Shown here in pieces: positions 1 through 7,327 of a DNA stretch of 64,000 bases. Under the pieces are notes generated by a model that did no database searches, was not told the DNA's origin, and saw only the letters and a list, made by a program, of their open reading frames with translations. Made by a program: the position numbers and the translations under genes. The stretch spans positions 372,001 through 436,000 of the forward strand of contig JADJJI010000004.1 of assembly GCA_016706565.1 (NCBI GenBank). The letters are read 5' to 3'. This DNA is from Piscinibacter sp. (GTDB lineage: Bacteria; Pseudomonadota; Gammaproteobacteria; Burkholderiales; Burkholderiaceae_C). Numbering within the stretch: the stretch's first letter is position 1; every line of letters starts with the position of its first letter.

Positions 1-1907
1 TGAGCCGCACGACCGACGCGGCCGAGTACTACGTGGCCGGGCGGCGAGTGCCGGCGATCTACAACGGCATGGCCACCGGCGCCGACTGGATGAGCGCGGC
101 CTCGTTCATCGGCATGGCCGGCACGCTGTACCTCACCGGTTTCGGCGGCCTCGCGTTCATCCTCGGATGGACCGGCGGCTATTGCCTGGTGGCGCTGTTC
201 CTGGCTCCGTACCTGCGCAAGTTCGGGCAGTTCACGATCCCCGACTTCCTGGGCGCGCGTTATGAGGGCAACCTGCCGCGCTTCCTGGGCATCGTCGCGG
301 CGATCCTGTGCTCCTTCACCTACGTGGTGGCGCAGATCTACGGCGTGGGCGTGATCACCGCTCGCCTGTCGGGCCTGGCATTCGAGATCGGCATCTTCGT
401 CGGCCTCGGCGGCATCCTGGTCTGTTCGTTCCTGGGCGGCATGCGTGCCGTCACGTGGACGCAGGTGGCCCAGTACATCATCCTGATCATTGCGTACATG
501 GTCCCGGTGGTGTGGCTGTCGGTCAAGCAGACCAGCGTCCCGATCCCGCAGGCGATCTACGGCTACCAGCTCGAGAAGGTCACCGCCTCCGAGAAGCGCC
601 TGCGCGAAGACCCGAAGGAGAAGGAAGTCATCGCCGCCTTCAAGGCCAAGGCCGACGAGTTCGACGCCAAGCTGAAGGACATTCCTGCAGCGCTGGCCGC
701 CGACAAGGAGGCCGCGACCAAGAAGCTCGCCAGCCTGAAGGAGGCCAATGCTCCGGTGGCCGAGGTGCAGGCGGCCGAGAAGGCGCTCGCCGCGGTGCCG
801 GCCAACGAGGCCGATGCCAAGAAGGCCTGGACGGCCGCGAAAGCCGCCAACGCGGCACGGGCAGTGCCGCTGGGCGGCATGCCTTCGCACGCGCAGGTGT
901 TCGCCGGCGACCCGAACGGCGACGAGAAGGCGCAGAAGGCCTTCGACGTGTCGCGCCGCAACTTCCTGGCCCTGGTGTTCTGCCTGATGGTGGGTACGGC
1001 CGCGCTGCCGCACATCCTGATGCGCTACTACACCACGCCGTCGGTGAAGGAGGCCCGCGAGTCGGTGTTCTGGAGCCTGTTCTTCATCTTCCTGCTGTAC
1101 TTCACGGCGCCGGCCCTGGCCGTGCTCGTCAAGTACGAGGTCTTCAACGTGCTGGTAGGCACGCCGTTCGATCAGTTGCCGCGCTGGATCACCAGCTGGC
1201 AGCGTGTCGACCCGGGCCTGCTGTCGGTCATCGACATCAACAAGGACGGCATCTTCCAGCTCGGCGAAATGAAGATCGGCGGCGACATCATCGTGCTGGC
1301 CACGCCGGAAATCGGTGGCCTGCCCTACGTGGTGTCGGGCATGGTGGCGGCAGGCGGCCTCGCGGCAGCCCTGTCGACCGCCGACGGCCTGCTGCTGACG
1401 ATCGCCAACGCGCTGTCGCACGACCTGTACTACAAGATGATCGACCCGAACGCGCCCACGGCTCGCCGGGTGATGATCTCCAAGATGCTGCTGCTGGTCG
1501 TGGCACTGTGCGCAGCGGCGGTGGCGGCGCAGAAACCGGCGGACATCCTGTTCCTGGTCTCGGCGGCGTTCTCGTTCGCGGCGGCGGCGTTCTTCCCGGC
1601 CCTCGTGCTGGGCGTGTTCTGGAAGCGCGCCAACAAGTGGGGCGCCTCGCTGGGCATGATCGCCGGCCTGGGCACGACGTTCTACTACATGGTCACGACC
1701 CAGCCCTGGCTGCGCGGCGTGTTCGGCGTCACCTCGCCGGTGCAGCTGTGGTGGGACATCCAGCCGATCTCGGCCGGCCTGTTCGGCGTGCCGATCGGCT
1801 TCCTGGTGATCCTGGTCGTCAGCCTGCTGACGCCGGCACCGAGCAAGGAGACGCAGGAACTGGTGGAGCACGTGCGCTACCCCGATCTGCGCCTGGGCAA
1901 GGCCTGA
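1..1907 (+). CDS. Sodium:solute symporter, VC_2705 family (5' end outside window)
   Basis: Membrane symporter of the SSS family, probably coupling Na+ to uptake of a small carboxylate such as acetate. The reading frame is open from base 3, and conserved sequence (AEYYVAGRRVPAIYNGMATG) precedes the first GTG at 33, so the true start lies upstream of the window. About a dozen hydrophobic helices are visible. Roughly 577-960 encodes a Lys/Ala/Glu-rich, helix-prone insert of about 125 residues between membrane segments. Bases 1233-1268 encode an EF-hand-like loop (D-x-N-x-D-G-x-x-Q-x-x-E). The C-terminal half keeps the family motif GLAAALSTADGLLLTIANALSHD. A strong terminator follows. The substrate cannot be read from sequence. 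Confidence 0.9.
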   Translation, partial: SRTTDAAEYYVAGRRVPAIYNGMATGADWMSAASFIGMAGTLYLTGFGGLAFILGWTGGYCLVALFLAPYLRKFGQFTIPDFLGARYEGNLPRFLGIVAAILCSFTYVVAQIYGVGVITARLSGLAFEIGIFVGLGGILVCSFLGGMRAVTWTQVAQYIILIIAYMVPVVWLSVKQTSVPIPQAIYGYQLEKVTASEKRLREDPKEKEVIAAFKAKADEFDAKLKDIPAALAADKEAATKKLASLKEANAPVAEVQAAEKALAAVPANEADAKKAWTAAKAANAARAVPLGGMPSHAQVFAGDPNGDEKAQKAFDVSRRNFLALVFCLMVGTAALPHILMRYYTTPSVKEARESVFWSLFFIFLLYFTAPALAVLVKYEVFNVLVGTPFDQLPRWITSWQRVDPGLLSVIDINKDGIFQLGEMKIGGDIIVLATPEIGGLPYVVSGMVAAGGLAAALSTADGLLLTIANALSHDLYYKMIDPNAPTARRVMISKMLLLVVALCAAAVAAQKPADILFLVSAAFSFAAAAFFPALVLGVFWKRANKWGASLGMIAGLGTTFYYMVTTQPWLRGVFGVTSPVQLWWDIQPISAGLFGVPIGFLVILVVSLLTPAPSKETQELVEHVRYPDLRLGKA

Positions 1908-1937
1908 TGAAGTTCTGACGCTTCGAGCTTGAAGCGA

Positions 1938-1968
1938 GGGCCCCGTCCGCAAGGACGGGGCCCTTTTT
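1938..1968 (+). terminator. Rho-independent terminator after the symporter
   Basis: An 11-bp perfect GC stem (GGGCCCCGTCC / GGACGGGGCCC) with a GCAA tetraloop is followed directly by five T. It starts 30 bases after the symporter stop codon. Confidence 0.93.
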
Positions 1969-2041
1969 CATGGGAACGGTCAATGCGCCACCGGTTCGAG
2001 GACGTCCAGAATCCGTCGATGACGACGCAAGCTTCCTCCTG

Positions 2042-3046
2042 ATGACCGGCACCCTCAGCATCTGGCTCGAGTTCGTGGCATGCATCGGCGTGATTGGTGT
2101 CGCCGGCTCGCGGCTCGTGCACTACGGAGACGCGCTGGCTGCGCTCACCGGCATGTCGCGAAGCTGGATCGGCATGATCCTGATGGCGACGGTCACCTCC
2201 CTGCCCGAACTGGTGACGGGGCTGAGCGCGGTGACCGTGGCATCCACGCCTGACATCGCGGTCGGTGACGCCCTGGGCAGCATCGTCTTCAATCTCGCCT
2301 TGCTCGCACTGGCAGAGATGCTCTCTCGGCGCGGCGGCCTGTACGGCGCAGCCGGCAGGACTCACGTGCTGACGGCGGCCGTGGGCGTTCTGATGATCGG
2401 CATCGTGCTGCTTGCGCTGAGCGTGGCCCGCAGCGCGTCGGGCTGGGCATGGGGGCACGCGAGTGTGTTCAGCGTGGCCTTGATCGCCGTCTACGGCCTC
2501 GCCATGCGCGCCCTCTACATTTTCGAGATGCGCAGCGGCGCCCCGAGCCCGACCGCTTCCGCCGGCATGCCGCTGCGGCAGGCCCTCGGCGGCTACGCGC
2601 TGGCGGCCATGTTCATCGTCGTGGCCGGCATCTGGCTCCCGCTGGTCGGCGTGCGGCTGGCGCGCATCATGCTGTGGTCGGATTCATTCGTCGGGACGCT
2701 GCTCATCGCATTCGCGACCTCGATGCCGGAACTGGTGACGACGCTGGCCGCGCTGCGCATTGGCGCCGTCGACCTCGCGCTGGGCAACATCCTGGGCAGC
2801 AACCTGTTCGACCTGCTCATCATCGCGCTCGACGATCTCGCCCACCTGGGTGGCCCCATCTTTCGCGACGTCGATGCGGCCCATGCTGCGACCGGTCTGA
2901 TCGCCGCCATCATGAACTGCGTGGTGATCGTCGCCTTGCTGCGACCACCGCGTTCGCGGCTCATCGGAACGCTGAGCTGGGCGGGCCTGTCGCTGGCTGT
3001 CCTGTACGTCCTGAGTGCCGTGGCCCAGTCGTCTCTCGGTCCGTAG
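2042..3046 (+). CDS. Sodium/calcium exchanger family (CaCA) membrane protein
   Basis: A 334-residue membrane protein with the two inverted alpha repeats of the CaCA superfamily. The first has SLPELVTGLSA and GDALGSIVFN; the second has SMPELVTTLAA and LGNILGSNLFD. The conserved acidic and polar residues of both repeats are the cation-binding site in characterised exchangers. About ten hydrophobic segments are present. I chose the ATG at 2042 because the longer frame from 1970 begins inside the preceding terminator tail and adds a hydrophilic, unconserved stretch. Ca2+/Na+ or Ca2+/H+ exchange is likely, but the ion cannot be told from sequence. Confidence 0.85.
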   Translation: MTGTLSIWLEFVACIGVIGVAGSRLVHYGDALAALTGMSRSWIGMILMATVTSLPELVTGLSAVTVASTPDIAVGDALGSIVFNLALLALAEMLSRRGGLYGAAGRTHVLTAAVGVLMIGIVLLALSVARSASGWAWGHASVFSVALIAVYGLAMRALYIFEMRSGAPSPTASAGMPLRQALGGYALAAMFIVVAGIWLPLVGVRLARIMLWSDSFVGTLLIAFATSMPELVTTLAALRIGAVDLALGNILGSNLFDLLIIALDDLAHLGGPIFRDVDAAHAATGLIAAIMNCVVIVALLRPPRSRLIGTLSWAGLSLAVLYVLSAVAQSSLGP

Positions 3047-3104
3047 CCCATTGCATCCCGGGGTCGAGTGAATCGCGTCGCCCGGACGGCCGACAATCGG
3101 CGCC

Positions 3105-4736
3105 ATGTCAGCGCTCGGAGCCGATCCCGCATCGGCCAGGACGGGGAGCCCCGCCTGGGTGATCGGATTTGCCTATGTCACAGTCTTCCTGCTGCTGGAC
3201 TGGGTCAGCTACATCCGGCCGTTCCAGGGCCTGAACATCACGCCGTGGAATCCGCAGCCGGCGCTGGCGGTCGCGCTGCTGCTCGGCAACGCCCGCTGGC
3301 TGTGGCTGGTCTGGCTCAGCCTGCTGACCGCCGAAATCGCCGTGCGCGGCGTTCCGTCGGAGTGGTTCGTGACCCTCGCGGCGACCGCGGCGCTCGCCCT
3401 GTCGTATGCCGCCATCGCCAGGGCCATGCAGTCCCGGCTCGACCGCTCCCTGGCATTGGCAAGGCGCCGCGACCTGATCTGGTTCACGGGCATCGTGGTG
3501 GCCGGAGCGCTGGTGAGCGGCATCGTCTATGTCTGCACCTTCGCTGTCGCCGGCCTGGGCCCGAGCGGCAGCCTGCTCGAGGCCGTCGTCCGCTACTGGG
3601 TCGGAGACGCGGTCGGCATGGTGGTGCTGTTGCCGATCCTGCTGGTGGCCACGGATCCGCTGCGCCGGGCTGCCTTGTCCGTCACGATGAAGAGCTGGGA
3701 CTGGTGGCTGATCGCCTTGCTGATCTCCGCCTTGCTCGCCGTCGTCTTCGGGCGCGACGATCGCGACCACTTCAAGTTCTTCTATCTGCTCTTCCTGCCG
3801 GTGGTCTGGGCGTCGGCGCGCCTCGGCCTGCCCGGCGCCGTGTCGGCGGCCGGGCTCACACAGGTCGGGTTGATCATCGCCGTCCAATCCGCCCCGAATC
3901 CCGACCTCACCGTGTTCGAGCTTCAGGTGCTCATGGCGGCCGTGACGATGACCGGATTGCTGCTCGGCGTGGCTGTCGACGAACGGGAACGTGCCGCGGC
4001 AGAGCTCCGGGGGAGCCTGCGGCTCGCCGCCGCCGGGCAGATGGCCGCCGCCCTGGCGCACGAGTTGAGCCAGCCGCTGACGGCGATGAACAGCTATGCC
4101 GATGCGTCGCGACTGATCGTTGCCGCCACCGGCATGTCGGACGAACAACGGCTTGCGCGGCTGGCCGACGTGTCCGGCCGGATGGCCGACGATGCGCTGC
4201 GCGCCAGCGCCGTGGTCAAACGCCTGCGGGACTTCTTTCGCACCGGCAGCACCCAGCTTCGGCCCGTCGCGGTGACTCCGCTGCTGAACGAAGTCGTTGA
4301 GATGAATGCACGCAGGGCCGTGGCACTCGGCGTCCGGGTGGTGTGCGACATCGACGTCGGCACGCGAGAAGTCCGCATGGACACCGTGCAGATCGCCGTG
4401 GTCCTGCGCAACCTCGTCGCCAATGCGCTGGACGCGGCCGCCAGCGGCCAGCAGTCGCGCCAGGTTCGAGTGCGCGCCCGCGAGCACAAGGGCATGCTGC
4501 TGGTGGAAGTCCAGGACAGCGGCGGCGGCGTGACGACTGCCAGGCTGCAGTCGCTGTTCGAGGCCGGCCCCTCGGACAAGCCCGGCGGCATGGGCGTGGG
4601 GCTGAGCATCTGCCGCGCCATCGTCGAAGCCCACGGCGGTGCGCTGTGGGCCGAACCCGGCCCCGGGGGGCACTTCTGCTTTACCCTCCCGATCGGCGAT
4701 TCCAAGGACCCTGAAGTGCTTCAGCATGCATCGTGA
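3105..4736 (+). CDS. MASE1-type membrane sensor histidine kinase
   Basis: A 543-residue sensor kinase. The N-terminal 270 residues form about eight membrane helices with the MASE1 pattern (starting VIGFAYVTVFLLLDWVSYI). A dimerisation/phosphoacceptor helix follows with the H-box ALAHELSQPLTAMNSYADAS (His about residue 319). The C-terminal HATPase domain has an N-box (LRNLVANALDAA), GGGV and GMGVGLSICRAIVEAHGG. The 3' end overlaps the response regulator gene by 11 bases, so the two form a translationally coupled two-component system. The H-box resembles FixL/DctS-type kinases, which pair with FixJ-type regulators. The signal sensed is unknown. Confidence 0.9.
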   Translation: MSALGADPASARTGSPAWVIGFAYVTVFLLLDWVSYIRPFQGLNITPWNPQPALAVALLLGNARWLWLVWLSLLTAEIAVRGVPSEWFVTLAATAALALSYAAIARAMQSRLDRSLALARRRDLIWFTGIVVAGALVSGIVYVCTFAVAGLGPSGSLLEAVVRYWVGDAVGMVVLLPILLVATDPLRRAALSVTMKSWDWWLIALLISALLAVVFGRDDRDHFKFFYLLFLPVVWASARLGLPGAVSAAGLTQVGLIIAVQSAPNPDLTVFELQVLMAAVTMTGLLLGVAVDERERAAAELRGSLRLAAAGQMAAALAHELSQPLTAMNSYADASRLIVAATGMSDEQRLARLADVSGRMADDALRASAVVKRLRDFFRTGSTQLRPVAVTPLLNEVVEMNARRAVALGVRVVCDIDVGTREVRMDTVQIAVVLRNLVANALDAAASGQQSRQVRVRAREHKGMLLVEVQDSGGGVTTARLQSLFEAGPSDKPGGMGVGLSICRAIVEAHGGALWAEPGPGGHFCFTLPIGDSKDPEVLQHAS

Positions 4737-5328
4737 CACCGTCTTCATCGTCGACGACGACGCATCGGTGCGCGATGCGCTTTCGCTGCTGCTGAGCCTG
4801 CGCGGCTACACCACGGCCACGTTCGCCAGCGCCGAGGACTTCCTCTCGGCGATTCAGCCGGCGTGGCGAGGCTGCGTCGTGCTCGACATCCGCATGCCGG
4901 GAATGTCCGGCCTCGAACTGCAGCGCAGCCTGCTCGACGCCGGGCCCACCTTGCCGGTGATCGTGATCACTGCGCACGGCGACGTTGCGGCGGCTCGCCA
5001 GGCGTTCCTGGCCGATGCCGTCGACTTCATCGAGAAACCGTTCGACGGTGAGCAACTGCTCGCAGCCATCGAAACGGCCCTGTCAGGATTGCGCACCGCG
5101 GCAAGCCCGCAGGAGCCGGTGGCGCGTACCTCACCGGCAACGCCGCTGTCTGCGCGCGAACGCGAAGTCATGTCGCTGATGGTCAAGGGCCTGCACAACC
5201 GGCGCATCGCCGAAGCACTGGGGATCAGCCCGCGCACCGTGGAGGTCCACAAGGCGCGCGTCATGGAAAAGCTCGGCGTCAAGAACCTGGTCGACCTGGT
5301 GCGCCTGGTCGACCAGGGCCGAGCCTGA
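4726..5328 (+). CDS. FixJ/NarL-type response regulator
   Basis: A 200-residue transcriptional regulator. The receiver domain has the acidic pair D10-D12, phosphoacceptor Asp54 (VVLDIRMPG), a Thr in VITAHG and Lys in EKPFD. The C-terminal LuxR-type helix-turn-helix (LSAREREVMSLMVKGLHNRRIAEALGIS, then TVEVHKARVMEKLGV) matches FixJ family members. The ATG at 4726 lies inside the end of the kinase gene. Two copies of the palindrome CCGTACGG lie 27 bases beyond its stop and are a candidate target. The regulon is unknown; the small protein and antiporter genes downstream are plausible members. Confidence 0.9.
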   Translation: MHRDTVFIVDDDASVRDALSLLLSLRGYTTATFASAEDFLSAIQPAWRGCVVLDIRMPGMSGLELQRSLLDAGPTLPVIVITAHGDVAAARQAFLADAVDFIEKPFDGEQLLAAIETALSGLRTAASPQEPVARTSPATPLSAREREVMSLMVKGLHNRRIAEALGISPRTVEVHKARVMEKLGVKNLVDLVRLVDQGRA

Positions 5329-5354
5329 GGCTTTCGGCCGCCGATCCGGAGTGC

Positions 5355-5376
5355 CCGTACGGGCCAGGCCGTACGG
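5355..5376. promoter_or_regulatory. Two CCGTACGG palindromes, candidate operator
   Basis: The perfect 8-bp palindrome CCGTACGG occurs at 5355-5362 and again at 5369-5376, with start points 14 bp apart. The pair lies between the FixJ-type regulator gene and the small membrane protein/antiporter genes. It could bind the neighbouring regulator. It could also fold as a hairpin, but no T-run follows it. Confidence 0.45.
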
Positions 5377-5411
5377 TGGCGCGCGAATAGCCCGCAAGGG
5401 CACCAGCGCCT

Positions 5412-5433
5412 AGTCTCCCGCGTGGAGGAGACT
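5412..5433. promoter_or_regulatory. Inverted repeat upstream of the antiporter operon
   Basis: AGTCTCC at 5412-5418 is mirrored by GGAGACT at 5427-5433 across an 8-base spacer. It lies about 70 bases before the first gene of the antiporter group. It may be an operator or a leader hairpin. No further support was seen. Confidence 0.3.
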
Positions 5434-5499
5434 GCGCGTGCCCGCACCTGAAACTGCATCCACGACGATCCCATCGCGACGCCCTGTCGCGGCGGAGCG

Positions 5500-5814
5500 A
5501 TGAACCGGCTGTGGCTGGTCTTGTTGCCTGAACTGCGCCAGTTTCCGGCGGTCGAGCAAGACGGGGCCCTGAAGGCCGCTCGCGACACCGAGCTCGACAT
5601 GCTCGAACTGCTGGGCATGGCGGCCGGGCTGGTCGCGGTGACCGCGCTCACCCGTTACAGCGTGGCCGACCCGGGCCTGTCGAGCCGCTTCGGCGCGGCC
5701 GTGCTCAACTTCGCGCTCGCGATGCCGCTGCTGGCGGTCTTTCTCGGCCCCTTCCACGTTCGCCGGCTGCGCCGCGGCCTGCGTGATCGGCTGCGCAGAC
5801 GGGAGCGCCCATGA
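5500..5814 (+). CDS. Small two-helix membrane protein of unknown function
   Basis: A 104-residue protein with a soluble N-terminus, two hydrophobic segments (about residues 37-52 and 65-82) and a strongly basic tail (HVRRLRRGLRDRLRRRERP). I do not recognise a family. Its stop overlaps the start of the antiporter gene (ATGA at 5811), so the two are co-translated. This supports it as a real gene and suggests an accessory or assembly role for the antiporter, although that is inference. Confidence 0.65.
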   Translation: MNRLWLVLLPELRQFPAVEQDGALKAARDTELDMLELLGMAAGLVAVTALTRYSVADPGLSSRFGAAVLNFALAMPLLAVFLGPFHVRRLRRGLRDRLRRRERP

Positions 5815-7064
5815 CCACCATCCAGATGGTGGGCGCGGGCCTCTTTGCGGTGGCCCTGGTCCACACCTTCTCGACCAAGTTCTTCGAGCGCATGGCACAT
5901 CGCCGGCCCGATCACGCCGGCATCTGGCACCTGCTGGGCGAAGTGGAGGTCGTGTTCGGCTTCTGGGCGATGGTGCTGGTCGTGGCGATGATGGCCACGC
6001 AAGGGCGCGAGGCGGCGACGGCCTACCTGGACTCGCGCAACTTCACCGAGCCCATGTTCGTCTTCGCGATCATGGTCATCGCCGGCAGCCGCGCGGTGCT
6101 GCAGATGGCGCGCGACAGCGTCCACACGATCGCGCGCTTCGTCCCGCTGGGCGGGGGCATGGCCTTCTTCTTCGTGGCGCTGGCGTTCGTGCCCCTGCTG
6201 GGCTCGCTCATCACGGAGCCGGCTGCGATGACGCTGGCGGCCATGATGCTCAGAGACCGCATCTTCAGCGTCGGCGGCGTCTCGCAGAAGCTCAAGTACG
6301 CGACGCTCGGCGTGTTGTTCGTGAACATCTCGATCGGCGGCACGCTCACCCCGTTCGCAGCGCCACCGGTGCTCATGGTGGCGGCGAAGTGGAACTGGGA
6401 CGTGTGGCACATGCTCGCGCACTTCGGCTGGAAGGCGGCGATAGCGGTCACCGTCAACGCGCTCGTCACGGCGTTGGTGTTCCGGCGCGAGCTGGCGGAA
6501 CTGCCGCGCGCCCATGGCGATCGTGCGGCTCGCCTGCCTGCATGGGTTTGCGCGCTGCACCTGCTCTTTCTCGCCGGCGTGGTCGCCTTCGCGCATCACC
6601 CGCCCGTGTTCATGGGCCTGTTCCTGTTCTTCATGGGCTTCGCGACCGCGTATCCGAAGTTCCAGGACCGACTCATCCTGCGCGAAGGTCTGCTGGTGGC
6701 GTTCTTCCTGGCCGGCCTGGTGGTGCTGGGCGGGCAGCAGCAGTGGTGGCTCGAGCCCCTGCTTCGCGGCATGGACGCCACCACGGTCTACTTCGGTGCG
6801 ACTGTGCTCACCGCGGTGACCGACAACGCGGCACTGACTTACCTCGGCTCGCTCGTCGAGGGCTTGAGCGACGAGTTCAAGTACGCACTGGTGGCGGGTG
6901 CCGTGACGGGCGGCGGCTTGACCGTCATCGCGAACGCGCCCAACCCCGCCGGCTTCGCCATCCTGCGCGGCCATTTCGAAGACGAGGCCATTCATCCGCT
7001 GGGCCTGCTCGTCGCGGCGCTGCCGCCCACGCTGACGGCGGTTCTGGCGTTCCAGCTGCTCTGA
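5811..7064 (+). CDS. Putative Na+/H+ antiporter (PF07399-type)
   Basis: A 417-residue inner-membrane protein with about eleven hydrophobic helices. The sequence matches the putative Na+/H+ antiporter family found in many proteobacteria. Conserved stretches include VNISIGGTLTPFAAPPVLMV, GATVLTAVTDNAALTYLGSL and GGGLTVIANAPNPAGFAIL. The latter two resemble the ion-binding regions of NhaD/ArsB-like transporters. Its start overlaps the upstream small membrane protein gene, and another small protein with a strong ribosome binding site follows by 11 bases. Ion specificity is not established by sequence. Confidence 0.82.
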   Translation: MTTIQMVGAGLFAVALVHTFSTKFFERMAHRRPDHAGIWHLLGEVEVVFGFWAMVLVVAMMATQGREAATAYLDSRNFTEPMFVFAIMVIAGSRAVLQMARDSVHTIARFVPLGGGMAFFFVALAFVPLLGSLITEPAAMTLAAMMLRDRIFSVGGVSQKLKYATLGVLFVNISIGGTLTPFAAPPVLMVAAKWNWDVWHMLAHFGWKAAIAVTVNALVTALVFRRELAELPRAHGDRAARLPAWVCALHLLFLAGVVAFAHHPPVFMGLFLFFMGFATAYPKFQDRLILREGLLVAFFLAGLVVLGGQQQWWLEPLLRGMDATTVYFGATVLTAVTDNAALTYLGSLVEGLSDEFKYALVAGAVTGGGLTVIANAPNPAGFAILRGHFEDEAIHPLGLLVAALPPTLTAVLAFQLL

Positions 7065-7075
7065 CGGAGGCATCC

Positions 7076-7261
7076 ATGATCGAGGACTTCTGGGTTGGTT
7101 CGGTGGCCTGGTGGCACACGGTCACGCCGGAGTTCGCCTTCCTGCTCGCGTTGCCGTTCGCGGTGGCTGCGGCCGGGCTTGCGGCAGCTGGCCTGAGGCG
7201 CCGGCGGAAGACCGGCGCTGCGGTGACGTGCGGCAGCCGTCCCGGCGACACCCGGCCTTGA
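7076..7261 (+). CDS. Small single-helix membrane protein
   Basis: A 61-residue reading frame preceded by a good ribosome binding site (GGAGG five bases before the ATG). It sits 11 bases after the antiporter stop. The product has an aromatic N-terminus (MIEDFWVGSVAWWHTVTPEF), one hydrophobic helix of about 20 residues and a basic tail. No family is recognised. Position and ribosome binding site suggest a real gene co-transcribed with the antiporter. Confidence 0.55.
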   Translation: MIEDFWVGSVAWWHTVTPEFAFLLALPFAVAAAGLAAAGLRRRRKTGAAVTCGSRPGDTRP

Positions 7262-7327
7262 TCCAGCGCGTCGCCGGCCAGGTGGCCGCGCCTTACCATC
7301 GCGGGCATTCACGATCGAACGCCCTCG

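Noticed and set aside
1970-2041. Upstream ATG at 1970 as start of the CaCA exchanger
   Set aside because: It lies at the T-run of the preceding terminator and adds a hydrophilic, proline-containing stretch that is not family-like.
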